Source: Eumeta japonica (taxonomy: Eukaryota; Arthropoda; Insecta; Lepidoptera; Psychidae). Taken from it: a stretch of DNA of 64,000 nucleotides. The DNA lies in the NCBI GenBank assembly GCA_005406025.1, contig BGZK01001619.1, positions 1-64,000 of the forward strand, written 5' to 3'. Below the pieces are notes generated by a model. The model was not told the origin of the DNA. It was given only the letters and a program-made list of their open reading frames with translations, and made no database searches. This document shows, in pieces, positions 32,701-45,200 of the stretch. The translations under genes and the position numbers were made by a program. The stretch's first letter is position 1. The number at the start of each line of letters is the position of its first letter.

Positions 32701-33870
32701 CAAGTGACGTCAATCGGAGCAATGATACTCGAAACGATGGCAGTTCCAAATATTTGTGCGAGATGGAGTCGCCCGCGGTTCAGTCCAGCCGGCGTAGACG
32801 CAAAGGCTGATGCAACTTATACTCGCTCTGTATTACTTAATATGTGGAGGGACTTTGACATGCACGATATTTTCGTATCAATAGTGCTGCACATCCGTGT
32901 AGTCATTAAAATCACTTTACATGACGATTCTTTAATTTCTATCGAATTTCAGTTATATTTCTTTTACATTATACCAAAATCCTTAGTACTTTTTTTTAGT
33001 TAGTTTGGTCTCTTAAGAAGTCTGCTTTGGTACTTTTAATGTATTCTAACCAGCATAATGTATTCTATTGGGGAAATGTGAAGAACGAAATCTACATTCG
33101 GTGATTCGCCCTCTCGGTAACTAGGCATGACGGGTCACCGCCTTATGTCACCGCCATCGAGTCAATGGTTTCTCTTCCTTAGTATTACTTAAGCTTAGTT
33201 CGCTCCCGTGGGTGCAGCACGAATTTTGCTTTGTCTTTTTAAACACATAGTTTCGATATGATTACTTGCAATTGAAATGCAATACGGTCTTCAAGATACA
33301 AACTACCTATATGAAAATTTTCATCTAAATTGCATAAACAGTTTGTCGATGAAAAGATAAATGCATACACAATACGTGTCAGTTCTGCATTCTGAGCGTA
33401 TCAGTGCTAAAGCAAGGCGGTGTTAATCAAACGTCGTTGTCAGTCTCCAAAGACTTACATTCATAGGGTATTTTCTACATATCTTTTCGACATGTATTTA
33501 CATATCTATTATATACGTCTATATACATAGGGTACGGTATTCATTGTAGGAAAGCATTATTTCGTAATTTTTTATCTCGATTAATATAGTTATAGCTGCG
33601 TCTTTCACTGTGAATGTACTGAAATCGATGATGCAAATGAACTTTTACAAATCATTTTGTAGAAACATGCTTTTGTTAAAAATTATAGCCAAACGAATAT
33701 AAAAAGGAATGTTTGAAATTAGAGTTTAATGATCAAAACCAACCTAAAGAATAAGAGTAAATCTATAAACGACTTAGAACTCGAAATATTAAAGTTTCAG
33801 TCGATAAATAGGTCTAAGAGCAACAAGCGAAAAAATTGGGGCAGCTCTTTTATAACAAATTTATACACAA
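29767..33870. other. Intergenic, mostly unremarkable
   Basis: AT-rich. A 60-bp dispersed repeat occurs near 32050-32110 and again near 33108-33165 (shared pieces AACTAGGC, TGACGG and ATCGAG). A 12-bp hairpin (ATCTGGCGTTGG) lies at 31811-31840. ORFs at 31284-31586, 31809-32140 and 32692-33003 have no recognisable similarity. Confidence 0.45.
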
Positions 33871-35678
33871 CTAGCTTCTGCCCGCGGCTTCGCCCGCTTG
33901 GACTTTGAACAGATTCCTTTATCTTATGTATCGGCCGTTTACGATCTCAATCCCAATCCTGATTTGATACCGATTTGTCTCACTTTTGACTTTGATCGCA
34001 GTCCCGCTTTTAATTCAGAACCCGATCTCGGACTAAGTAGATTAGGGTTAAGAAGCCCCGCTCTGATTTCTGACCTCGGCACCGTTCCTACTTCCGATTC
34101 CGAACATGTTCTTGGTTCTAATTTTAATTCCGCACTCGATTCCAACCATGGTTCCGTTCTCGATTCCGTCGTCATCCGGTGTCGACTTTCAATTCTGGTC
34201 TTCGTCTTGTTTGCAATAAAAGAACTTTTTGCGTTAATAACTCGATTCAGTCGATGTATCATAAAAAGAAAAATTACAAGCATCTGTTTTGAATATCTAA
34301 TTGTTAGTATCATCAAATACTTCATTAGATTTATCAGCCATATCATTTGTATCATATCGAAGATTACTTTTTCAAATACAAAAATTCGTGGGTATTCTGT
34401 TCTGAAAAAGCGTCAGGGCAGACATTGCAAAAGGCAAATTTCTTTCAAGGAAATATTATAACCAGTCAATCTTCTCCTGTCTAATATAAGTATTTATCGT
34501 GGGATCCTCCTAAATAACGGGTAAGATGCGATGTTTTGTTCAGAGAAGTGATTTGTGAAATTTGGTATACCGGTTATCATCGGTGGCACGTGTCTATGGT
34601 GGTTCTAGAATTCTTTTTTCTTTCACCTCTGCAAGAGTGGATGTCCGATATCTGGATACGCAGACAACGGTTTGGAAGTGCACAGTGTGCCATTGCTGAG
34701 GCAGCCTCGGCCCGCAATATTTCTTCTAACATATTTTCCTGCACTGCCTACTGCCGAGGTTTCATCACAGATGAGAGACCAAGAACAAATATAGGTGGGA
34801 AGTGATCCTAGTTCAATATTCGAAATCAGGTACATACCTCAATCTCTTTGTACAACATTTGATTGTGAACATCATTAAGTTTGATTATATATCTTTTTTC
34901 GGCACTTGCTGTCGATTGGCGCCCATTAATTACACTGTAATCATGTACTATGTTTATCATATGTCTCAATTGATAAACAGGTAACTTAGACCTAAGTTGA
35001 ACCCTATTATATGTCAGAGGTCACATAAAAACAACCATACGCCCTGAACCTTATGTCTCATTGAGCATAAATTAAATATTCTGTATTGTATCGTTATGCT
35101 TTTATTTACTTACTTATTACTAATGAAAAATACAGCTACAAATAATTTATAAAAAACAACACCTGCACACATACCAACAAACAGATAGACAGACAGCAGC
35201 CTATCATTTACGTATTCACGTGCTCTTACTGTCGGTACACAAATTTTCATCAAGATTAGTGAAACCTTTTTTTAATTATAGAAAAACGTACAGACAGACA
35301 AACAGACAAACAGAAAAACCGGAAAACAATAGCCTACGATTTACGAAATCGAATGTTCTCAATTTGTACTAATTTTAATCATAATCGGTCAAACCGTTAT
35401 TACGTTATAAAAAACACACACAGACAGATAAACAGTAAAACAACAGACAGTGGCCTGTCATGTGCGCAACTACATTTTATTATTGTATACCAAATTTCAT
35501 GTCGATCGTCCGAGACGTTCTTGAGTTATAAAAAGACATACAGACAGACATAAAATGAAAAAAAAAATAGTGTAATATGAATCACTGCATCATAAAATGA
35601 TTATCTATCACAAAATTAGATGAAAAAAAATAAATGTACAGACAGAGCCAATAGATTTATATAGTGGTATATAGATTA
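33871..35678 (+). repeat. Lepidopteran dispersed repeat with GCCCGCGGCTTCGCCCGC head
   Basis: The head CTAGCTTCTGCCCGCGGCTT and the tail with repeated ACAGACAGAC units, ending in ATTTATATAGT then ATATAGATTA, are common in non-autonomous LINE/SINE-type repeats of moths and butterflies. A similar tail lies at 47385-47722. The stretch 33935-34180 is a cryptic simple sequence built on GATTCC/GATCTC-like hexamers, which explains the 187-codon open frame there. The interval 34500-35000 may be unrelated filler. Confidence 0.5.
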
Positions 35679-36249
35679 CATTCAAATACAAAACTATCAT
35701 AAAAAGAAATCAACTTAACTATCTTACTAATTAAAGAATCTATCTTATTAACGTAACAATTTTTCTTAAACAATTTAATTTTTTTTACGTATAGTAAATT
35801 TTCACATCTAAACCGTAATACCAAAGTTAAGATTCCTTTTTTCGATTAACTTATTTCTAAGAGATACTCGAGGTATGAGACATTGAATGCTGTGCGAATA
35901 GCTGTGATGTACTCGTATCCCCGAAAGTCAATCCTTATATTTAAATGAAAAAAGAAGATGATATTTACAAAGTGTCAGCGACATCAATGTAACTTTGATC
36001 CATTTATCACATATAGTTGTCGATTTACGATAATGTAATATTATGTAATAATCTTGATTAACACTTTATTCAACATTATTACACAATATTAATTTTAGCG
36101 TGTACCTTCGTCGTGTGTTCGACTTGATTTGCAATACATAACGTCGTGGCGGTGCATATCGTAGGTTCAAATCCCATATTTTATATCAATATACATTTAT
36201 TTTTTGTGTTAAGTATATAAAGAACATTTTTTTTTTGATTTGACTGTTT
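35679..36249. other. Intergenic; B-box-like motif
   Basis: AT-rich. GTAGGTTCAAATCCCATATT at 36162-36181 resembles a tRNA B box, but no matching A box or SINE body was established. Confidence 0.35.
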
Positions 36250-36289
36250 CTTCGTTTACTTTATACATCACGAGTCGCAGACCGACTAT

Positions 36290-37440
36290 TCGTGATTTGG
36301 AACAAAAATTGAAAACAATCTTATTAGAGCTTAAAGCATTCAAAATATTATGTAACAGTCTTGTGAGCGAGCGCGATGACCAAAATCAGTTATATTTTTA
36401 AATACCAAATTGAAAGGCGAATTAGCGGAATTAGACATCAAGTGTAATGACCTCACAGTCAGCGCGACCGCTTACAAACGCTGGTCAACGAAATGGACGC
36501 CTGTCGGGAGCATCACGAACACTCTCTTCTGCAAATTCAAACACTTCAGGCAGAATTACACAGCAATAGACTGCAAAAGGATAAATTGCAACACGAAATG
36601 GACATGCATAAAGTGGACGAGACAGTTAAGTTGTGCGATTAAATACTGAATGGTACGGCACGGTCTGGCACGTCGAATCTCTGTGAATTTAAATTATAAT
36701 AAGGCAAAAAATGAAAAAAATATTAGAAACATTTTTAATATAAATAAAATTATTAGGCGGTCACAAAATATGATATAACAACTGATTTGTACCTATAAAA
36801 AATATAATTTTATAAAACTAAATAAACAACTACTTTGTAAAATAAAACTATACGAGGCTGAAGTCGCTCGTATGGATTCCGAGTGTCGGGATTTGCGGAA
36901 CCAATTAAAACATTTGCAAAATAATTTAAAAGAAATAACTGCACAATTTGAATCATACAAACTCAACTCAGAATCTAATTTATGTCATAATGATTTGGTC
37001 TGTGATATTAAATCGAGTGATCGGGTGGACTGCATCGGTCCGACTTACGAATCAGAACCGAATAATAAATATGACAATAAAAAAGCTGCCGGGGAGAACG
37101 GTCTATTCGGTTTTACTGATTAAAGCCGGTGGAGAACGGTGATCTATTCGTACGATCTGTGTTGAATTGGAGCATGTTGCATTTGAGCCACCGGGTATTG
37201 TATATCTGTTTGCCTGGAGCCTCATACAGTGACATTATAAATACTTTTTTAGATAAGCATAGCGAGAACACCACTGTTAATATATAGGAATAGTTTTGGT
37301 GTGCAACGAAAGTATATGATTGCCTCTCTCTCTGCCTTTTGGAACTGTCTCATCGAATTAATCTTCAAATAATTTTGTGCGCTTTTCCATGTTCAAATCA
37401 CTTGTCAGAAAAGCAAAATAAAGATCTTTTTAATATAAAT
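36290..37440 (+). pseudogene. LINE ORF1: coiled coil and esterase-like segment
   Basis: In changing frames it reads KGELAELDIKCNDLTV, then RLQTLVNEMDACREHHEHSL, then LQKDKLQHEMDMHK (36405-36640). After an interruption at 36660-36840 it continues with YEAEVARMDSECRDLRNQLK and HLQNNLKEITAQFESYKLN (36850-36970), a clear heptad-rich coiled coil that suits ORF1 multimerisation. Further on VLYICLPGASYSDIINTFLD (37195-37255) resembles the SGNH/esterase-like segment found in ORF1 of some CR1-group elements. At least one frameshift lies near 36460. Confidence 0.65.
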
Positions 37441-37789
37441 ACATTTATGTACAATATGACTCAGCGTCAGAGATGCTAATACAATTTTTTTTAATAATAA
37501 TATATTTGATAATATATTTAAATTTTATTTTATTTTGACTAAAGATAGGATGTTCCTATCCAAATATTTTAAACGACATTTATTTTTAAATAGAACATTA
37601 TTACATATTAAAAAGAACAGAGTCTAAATGTAAGAGTAACTGCGACTCGATTGGCCCTGGAGGCTCTGTTGGAGTGCGAAGCTAGCTCTAAGGACTTAAA
37701 TTGACTGCTTCGACAGAGACAGACCCTAACTTAGTAATCTAAAATAAACAGGGTTTTCTCGTCAAAAGGGAATTTGCAGATTCCTTCCA

Positions 37790-40310
37790 CCTAAATTTCA
37801 ATACAGCAATTATTAATAAGGCTGAGAGTACATCTAATATATTATCAAATAAATTACTATTGCATCAATTTCACCCTAATATAATGATTAGAAATAATAA
37901 CAATTTAAATAATTGTATTCTTAACCTGGTGCATCAGAATATTCAGGGCAAGAAAAATAAGGAGCTAGAGATTGAACTGCTCATGGATAGTGCCAATATT
38001 GATATACTATGTATTACGGAACATTAGCTCAGGAATGGTCAGCTTCTTTTTGGCTTTCCTAATCACCAGGTTGCAGGCTGCTTCAGCAGAGAGAATTCAT
38101 TACATGGCGGTTCCTTAATTGTAATCCGTTATAATCTAAAATTTAAAGAAAGAACTAATATTATAGACGTCTCTGCTGAGCAGGTTTTAGAGATAGCCTG
38201 TGTGGAACTCGAGCGGCTTATTGTGATGAGCGTATACAGACCCCCTTATTCTTCTTATGAATTGTTTGAATCGATTATGGATCGAGGTTTGTGTAAGATA
38301 AGTGACAAAGTAAATATGTATTAATAAGTGGTGACTTTAATGTAAACTTATTACATGTCACCGATTACAGTGGTAGAATTCTGGAGTTCTTTGGGCGTTA
38401 CAATCTATTAAACCTTATTTTGGAGCCTACAAGAAACACATCTGTCTCTAAGACATGTCGTGATAATATTTATACAAAAGTTAAACCACTTCAAAATATA
38501 TTATCAATAATTTAAAATCAGACCACAGTGGTCAAGAAGCGCCTTTAAAATATCGGTTTAAAGATTTCAAAAAGTTTTAAAGAGCATTCCAGTGAACGAA
38601 AAACGATTGGTAGAATAATATGTTATGCAGTGGATTCCAGAACTACAATGCTGTAACAATTCCAGTGAGTTGTACAATTTAATATTTTATGTAATAAAAG
38701 AGGAATACGACTATATTTTCTAAACAAGAATTTTAAAAGTAAATGAGTTCGTTCAGTGATTGGGCAATAGTGAGAATACACAAAAGTAGGAAAAGACTGT
38801 ATGGCCTTTGTGATGAAAAAAAATAAAATAGAAGCAAAAGATTTGCTGAGTATGTTATAAACTATTCAAAAACATTTAAACATGTTTCGTGACTAAAATG
38901 AATTATATTAATAGCAAAATAAAGAACAGCAAAAATTTCATAAAAAAACAACTTGGGTTTATAAAAAACAAAATAGGAAAGTTAAAGGTCGCGATCTTGA
39001 CTTCCAACTTAAGATAAATGATAAAAATCTAAAAGAAGATATATAAATTGCCGAAGCCTTTGAAACATTTTTTACTGACTTTCCGAATTCGACTACTACA
39101 CCTCTCAATACATCTCCCGCTTTTGCTGAATCTTTTCGGAGGGAAAATATTCCACCTATTAATATTAATTTAGAATTTAAATCTATAAATTCGGAAGAAA
39201 TTATTAGGGTATTTAAGTCGATGGATACGAAAAAGACTGCTGATCTCTTTGGTCTATCATTTAAATTTTTCAATCCATTATTGATTGTGTTGCACAGCAT
39301 TTAGAGCCTGTTTTTTTATAAATGTTTAAATGATAGCATGTTTTCTGATCTGATAAAAGAAGGCAAAGCTGTTCCCATATTCAAAGGCGGTAGTAAGTCG
39401 AACCCCACTAACTTTACGCCTATATCTTTACTGCCGACATTAAGTAAAATGTTTAAAAAGTTAATCCTAAATCAACTTCTACTACATTTTTATAGTAGTA
39501 ATCTAATGTCAAAAAAAAAACAGTTGGGCTTTACACGGGGTCGCTCAATAATCGATGCTGCTGTTGAGCTTGTTGAAAAAATTTTTAAGCTTGGGAGGAT
39601 TCGCGGAATGCGATAGGAGTGTTTTGTGATCTCTCCAAGGCGTTCGATTATAAATCACGAAACACTTATTACGAAGCTACATCATTATGGAGTTGCAGGT
39701 CATGCAATCGACCTACTGGCATCATATTTGACTAATAGGGTCGATGTCAATAACATGAGATTGTCTGAATCTGTGATCCGCATAGGGGTGCCATAGGGAT
39801 CGACCCTATCTCGAAAACTGAAAAATGGTTTACCTTAATTAATTTACTTCTCAGAAAGAAAATAAAATGTGTGAAATCCCGAATGGAAAAAATGGATTTG
39901 ATTCTATTTTAATAAGAAACGAGGAATTAGAGCTAGTTGATACTATTGTATTCCTAGGTCTGAATTTAGATAATAAACTTCAGTGGGGTTCTAATATCGG
40001 TGAGTTAGCGAAAATGCTTAGCTCTGCTGCATTTGCAAAAAAAAAAATAAGAAATTTGTCCGATATCAAAATCGCCATATTGGTTTATTTTGGCTGTTTT
40101 CATAGCTTGATGTCAAATGGCATCCTGTTTTGGAACATGCTGCGGATGTTCACAGAATTTTGTTTTGCAAAAGCGGGCCATTCGCGCAATTTACGGGCCG
40201 GGACCTCGTGTATCTCTTAGAAGTAAGTTTAAGGAAATTGGAATTTTAACTATAGCATCACAGTTTATTTGTCAAACTTTGATATATGTTAAAAAAATAA
40301 GAACGTTTTA
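37790..40310 (+). pseudogene. LINE ORF2: endonuclease and reverse transcriptase
   Basis: The endonuclease opens at about 37928 with LVHQNIQGKKNKELEIELLM and has LCITEH (catalytic Glu, near 38010), IVMSVYRPPYSSYELFESI (38221-38280) and SGDFNVNLLHVTDYSGRILE (38329-38385). The linker and RT follow: EGKAVPIFKGGSKSNP, then PISLLPTLSKMFKKLILNQL (39357-39480), QLGFTRGRSIIDAAVELVEK (39521-39580), FCDLSKAFD (39625-39650, motif A) and HYGVAGHAIDLLASYL (39683-39730). The post-RT part has FLGLNLDNKLQW (39951-39990). No RT catalytic YxDD box is readable: the stretch between 39800 and 39870 is deleted. Confidence 0.75.
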
Positions 40311-41229
40311 ATAAAAATAGTGATAGACATAATTTCAATACTAGAAATAAAATGAACTGTGTTTACATTAGTCGACTGCGTAGGGTCACAAATTCATTTA
40401 GAGGGCTCTGTGTGCGCATGTTCAGTAAGATTCATGAGGATATACAAAATTACCCTTATACAAATTTAAAGTATTTATTTAGCAAACACTGCACACAATC
40501 CCTGAATATTTAGAGAATAAATGGACATAAAGAGTTCGACTTTCTACAGGTTTTTTTCCTGCAATAGTTTTATATATGATCGTATTTCTATATAATTAGT
40601 TTGAAAAGAGCTATCCTCGAGGTTTTGCTAATTCTTAACTGCCTCACGAACGAATGATAATTAAAAGGAGTGGAAATAATAAAAAAAACTGTAAATTATT
40701 TAAATGTAATGACATATTTTAAGTGTTATATTACAACATATAAAATAAAGATATTTTGAATTTGAATTTGATTTTGAACCCATTCACGCGAAAGGTGTGA
40801 ATTACACACTTGTCTGTTTGTGCTTGAACTCGCTAGGGTCAGGGTCGTCGATGACGCGTGGTCAGTGGGACTCGGTGTGCTACATTTAAAATTTAAATTA
40901 TGTCACACTATATACGTCAGCTTTTAGTCATGCGCGCAAACAATTTGAATTAAATCGTGAGAAGTTTGTTACAACCTACGGATATGTCAATGATTTTCAG
41001 ATACGCCTAGTTTGTTCTTATCCGATGAAAATTATAACAAGCTACTGTGGGAAGCCTTGCTGTAACCAAGTTGTAGGCCAATTGTAGGCCACTGTAGGCC
41101 AATTCGACAAAATACACGGCGGAATAGCACACTCTCAAAGAATACGGATGTGTAGTGGCAGCATCCGCTGTTGCCTGTCGTCCAGTGAGTGAGAGTTCCG
41201 GTGGCCCACTCCCTTTCCTCATCAATCTA

Positions 41230-41375
41230 CCCGATCACCGCTATTAGATGTCCTATATCCTCCAAGAGGCCGGCAACACACTCGTGACTCCTCTTGAATT
41301 GCAAGTGTCTATGGGCGGCGCTGACCATCTCTCTGATGACTCGCCTGCTATATACTGACTGTGCCATAAAAAGGG
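41230..41375 (+). repeat. LINE/SINE 3'-end-like repeat
   Basis: The stretch GGGCGGCGCTGACCATCTCT, then GATGACTCGCCTGCT, resembles the 3' end (ATCAGGTGACCCGCCTGCTCG type) shared by many insect non-LTR elements and their SINEs. No coding part was recognised. Confidence 0.45.
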
Positions 41376-41781
41376 AAGAAGCTGAATGTACATTGTCACC
41401 TGTTTCTTAAGATTCACGTAAGTATGATATTTATATATATATATATCATACTGTTAATAGTCAGCAAAAAGAATAAAAAAGTTTTATACAAAAAAAAAAA
41501 GTTTGGTTTTTTTCAAATAATTCCAAATTTATGTAGATATACAAAATTTGTAAAACACCCTGTAAAAAGTCCTGTCAGTGCTTTATGGCACATCTCCCAA
41601 GAAACACATGAAATTGTTTATAAAGAAATCTGTCATTTAATTGGAGAGAATATCATAAATCAAGGACGTTGTTATTTTCTGAGTTATTTATATAAGGAGT
41701 ATCTTGAAAAGTTTTTAAGAATTAAATGAAGGCTCTGACGCAACACTACACACTACTACACACTATTTAGAAGAAAAAAAA

Positions 41782-42220
41782 GCCAGCCAAGTGCGAGCCG
41801 GACTCGCGCACCGAGGGTTCCGTACAAATCTGTAGGTATATAAGTAAAAGTTCACCCATCACGACAATCGAGTCATAGTTATGGTATTTTTATTGCAAAA
41901 TAAAATCTATAATATTACAATGTGGAAAACTGGAGGAGCATAAATTTAAGACAAAGGTCTTTTTATCGTTTCAGTAATCCTTTATTTTATATAAGATATA
42001 TAATAATGTCATTGAATACAATTATAAGTATTACAGTTTGAGAAGTTTGATTTTATCACAGCTCCACGGGACAGTGGACTTGAGTATTTGATATGAATTT
42101 CAGCTTGATACCTTTACGCGTTCCTGAGAAAAAGTGTCTTGACAGACCGACGGACAGACGGACAACAAAGTGATCCTATAAGGGTTCCATTTTTCCTTTT
42201 GAGGTAAGGAACCCTTAAAA
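41782..42220 (+). repeat. Lepidopteran dispersed repeat (GCCAAGTGCGAGCCGGACTC type)
   Basis: It starts GCCAGCCAAGTGCGAGCCGG, then ACTCGCGCACCGAGGGTTCC. It ends with ACAGACGGACAACAAAGTGA, TCCTATAAGGGTTCC and GAGGTAAGGAACCCTTAAAA. These end motifs are familiar from a very common non-autonomous repeat of moth and butterfly genomes. A diverged relative lies at 52632-52790. Confidence 0.75.
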
Positions 42221-45200
42221 TCCACAAGAAAGTCAGTGATAAAATTCAAATTTTGATATATAGCAAAAAAGTTGTTGCTCTTAAAGGCATATAGTGCCTT
42301 GCCAGTGCAGTCTATAAATACGGTGATAAAGTCAATTATATTGATGCAAAACAGGGAACGTAATACATATATGTAAGCTTTGTACTCATACTGTATGTGA
42401 ATGCAGCTTTAGAATTGAGTGTTTGAACGCTACATAGAGAATGACGTTGTACACGAAGAATGACATTGACAGACGGGATTCATGAGAGAGAGAATTATAA
42501 AACTGCTCGTGAAATTATTTAACTTTTATTAACTTAATTAGTCTTTGAGATATTTGTTAAAGTAAACTTACTAAAATAACTAGTATAATTAACTAAAGTA
42601 ATACATCGGCGATCTACTAAAATATTGGAAAACCTTAATTGTCGATTTTTCTATTTTAGGTTAGTAGTTATAACCTGATCAGTTATACAATATGTGAATA
42701 TTTATGTTCAATTAATTTACGTGCTATAATTTGTTTATTTAAAATAAACTTTTCTATTTTAGATAAATCAATTGGTGTTTTTACTTACCAACTGACATAT
42801 TACATATATATCTGATCGGTTAGTAGCTAGGATTTTGTTGTCTGCTTAAATGTGTACTCAATGAAGACGTCTGCCGTGATCAACATAGTTATTTAAGACC
42901 CTAATAAATAAAAAGTATCAATTGTAGATCTGGTCAATTGCTTTAAAAATATTATTTTTTTCAGCACTTTCAAAGCTGTCTGCCACAATGTTAAACGCGC
43001 GATAATGATCTACTATTATTGTTTTCCGATAAAAATAATAACATATTTTCAAATTACTAAACGAAAGACGTGGTCAAATCCATTTAAAATTTGCCAAAAA
43101 ACGATACCTGTCTTACCTGAGCGCCCGCCGCGTCCACCAATCTGGGCTTAGTGACTCCCCATCTCACGTATAGTAGGGATAAAGGCCTCACTGTACAAAA
43201 CACTAGGTCTGGTCAAGTACATACAGGTAGCTTTTCACTGGCTCTTAGACTAATATAATATATCTATATTACTATATAAATTTGTAGCGTTTATACGTCT
43301 ATTGCGTCTATGCATGTTTTTTTTTGTGTCAAATTTTGAATTAAATATTCGATTTATGACTCAATGATACCAATTCTACTAATTTAAGATTTATGTGCGT
43401 CTATATCTTTTTATATCTTACTAACAGCTTAACGATACTTTAGTAAAATTTTATCATAAATATTTATTCCGTGATGTCCTAATCTATACTTATTGCACTG
43501 TGAATAGTGCCATTTTAATGGAACGAAAAAATGTTAGTTAAGCCCATCGTTAAAATGGTATACTATTTTAATAATAATTTTCCTTAATATAATATCTAGA
43601 CTACGTATAATTTAATGTTTCATGTCACAAAGAAAGGTAGAATATTGGTCTGTCATGATATATTATATTGTACTTATCGTTAAGAGTTGAATAAGTATAG
43701 GGAAGTATCGTTAAAATGTCTTGATAGGTTCACCATAAAATAATGACGTCACATCTGAATGAGAAGTAATGAAGAATATACGGGAATTATTAATATATAT
43801 ACTGAAAAGGCCGAATGAAAGAGTCTTAATGTGGCTAAAATAGAATTAACGGTACATTTTATGGTAAATTGTGTGAATCCTTCCTAATATATTACAAGGC
43901 CTTTCCGATGTTTCTCTTAGTTGTAAACATAAAATATATTTAGTAAAACAAAACTTTACTGTAAAACAACGCATTAGTCCTAATAAAGTATTAGGGCTTA
44001 TTAATTAAACTTTATGAAGCTACTGTTCATTTTTCTATCCATACTCGGAATATATCCAAATTATTTTAATACACACTGAACTTATCTTAACATTCTCTTT
44101 AAATGATTAGTAAGTATATCTTCTAGAAAATTAATCACGGGGCAACGTCTCGGCATTGGCAAATAACTAAACATATTTTACCTTCCTCTTAACTCATCAG
44201 GAACGCATTCATTACTCACGATGTTTAATATAGATGCGCGTTTGGAAGTGGCGCCGGACTAAAGTCGTGTCATTGGCGTGGTCACATTTCTAGTAACTTG
44301 TGGGTTATAACATCGGTTATAGTGTGATGTAATACGTGTTTAGTGCAGTGGGTAGTTCAAGCACCTCAGAAAAAGTACTATTAAGTCTGGATTTATCTCT
44401 TTAATTGTAAACAACAACGATATACCTGGGTAAATGCATCACTTTTCATTTAAGTAAATTGCTATCAATACTACAATTATTACCTTCACTCTAACACCTT
44501 CTAGTTTACCACTCTCTAGCGGGTATTTAAACACCAGATAAATGTTAGTGAGGGCTGAGGGGAGAATTAAATTGGTAAATTTTCTGGACAGGAATTGGAA
44601 AAGTATTGAATAGATAAATAGACGCAGTATTGTCTTTACCTATAAGAATATTATTTAATAAACTGAAATATGTAATATCAGTGTACACGTTATACAATGC
44701 ACGCATAAAGCTTTGTTGCTTGTTTACTCTACGAAATGATCCAATAATGTGGAAAATTTCAGACGTGTAGAATGTAGTTACAACTTTTCCAACAAAATGA
44801 TATTACTTACTCAATTTGTAAAAAAAATGTCGATGATGACCTTTTGGTTTGGTGGAATTCAAATATTTTATATGAATTTATAAACAAAGTTATAATTTGA
44901 AATTTTTTAATAATGACATTAAAATTTTGTGTTTCAGGTCCTTCTTACATTGTAAGAAACTGCAGATAGAAGATCCACATTAAAAACGGTCGTCAGCACT
45001 ACCACGGGGTACATGAAACAATCATTTGCTAAGTTAAAACTAAGTGAAGAAAACCAAAATATTGAATTAACTACATGAGAAATTACACTTCATATGTGAC
45101 GGCCAGACATTTACTATAACATTCTGTAGTGCTATTATAAGTGTCATTACCTGTGTAGATATTACAATGATTTGTAAATATTTTATTTATTTAAGGTATT

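Larger units (their letters stand above)
36250..40777 (+). mobile_element. CR1-group (Daphne-like) LINE with ORF1 and ORF2, decayed
   Basis: A nearly full-length non-LTR retrotransposon. ORF1 lies at about 36290-37440 and ORF2 at about 37790-40310. The 3' end carries (TTTGAA)n-type repeats at 40755-40777. Both ORFs are interrupted by stops and small indels. A second, diverged member of the same group lies at 57550-63062. Clade assignment rests on the VHQNIQGKKNKELEIELL opening of ORF2 and the general RT sequence, so it is tentative below the level of the CR1 group. Confidence 0.75.

Noticed and set aside
33898..34461. 187-codon open frame, the second longest in the window
   Set aside because: Composition follows a degenerate hexamer repeat, no family resemblance, and it starts inside a dispersed repeat head.
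34536..34835. Open frames of 89 and 70 codons on opposite strands
   Set aside because: No similarity I can name; the region lies between pieces of a dispersed repeat.
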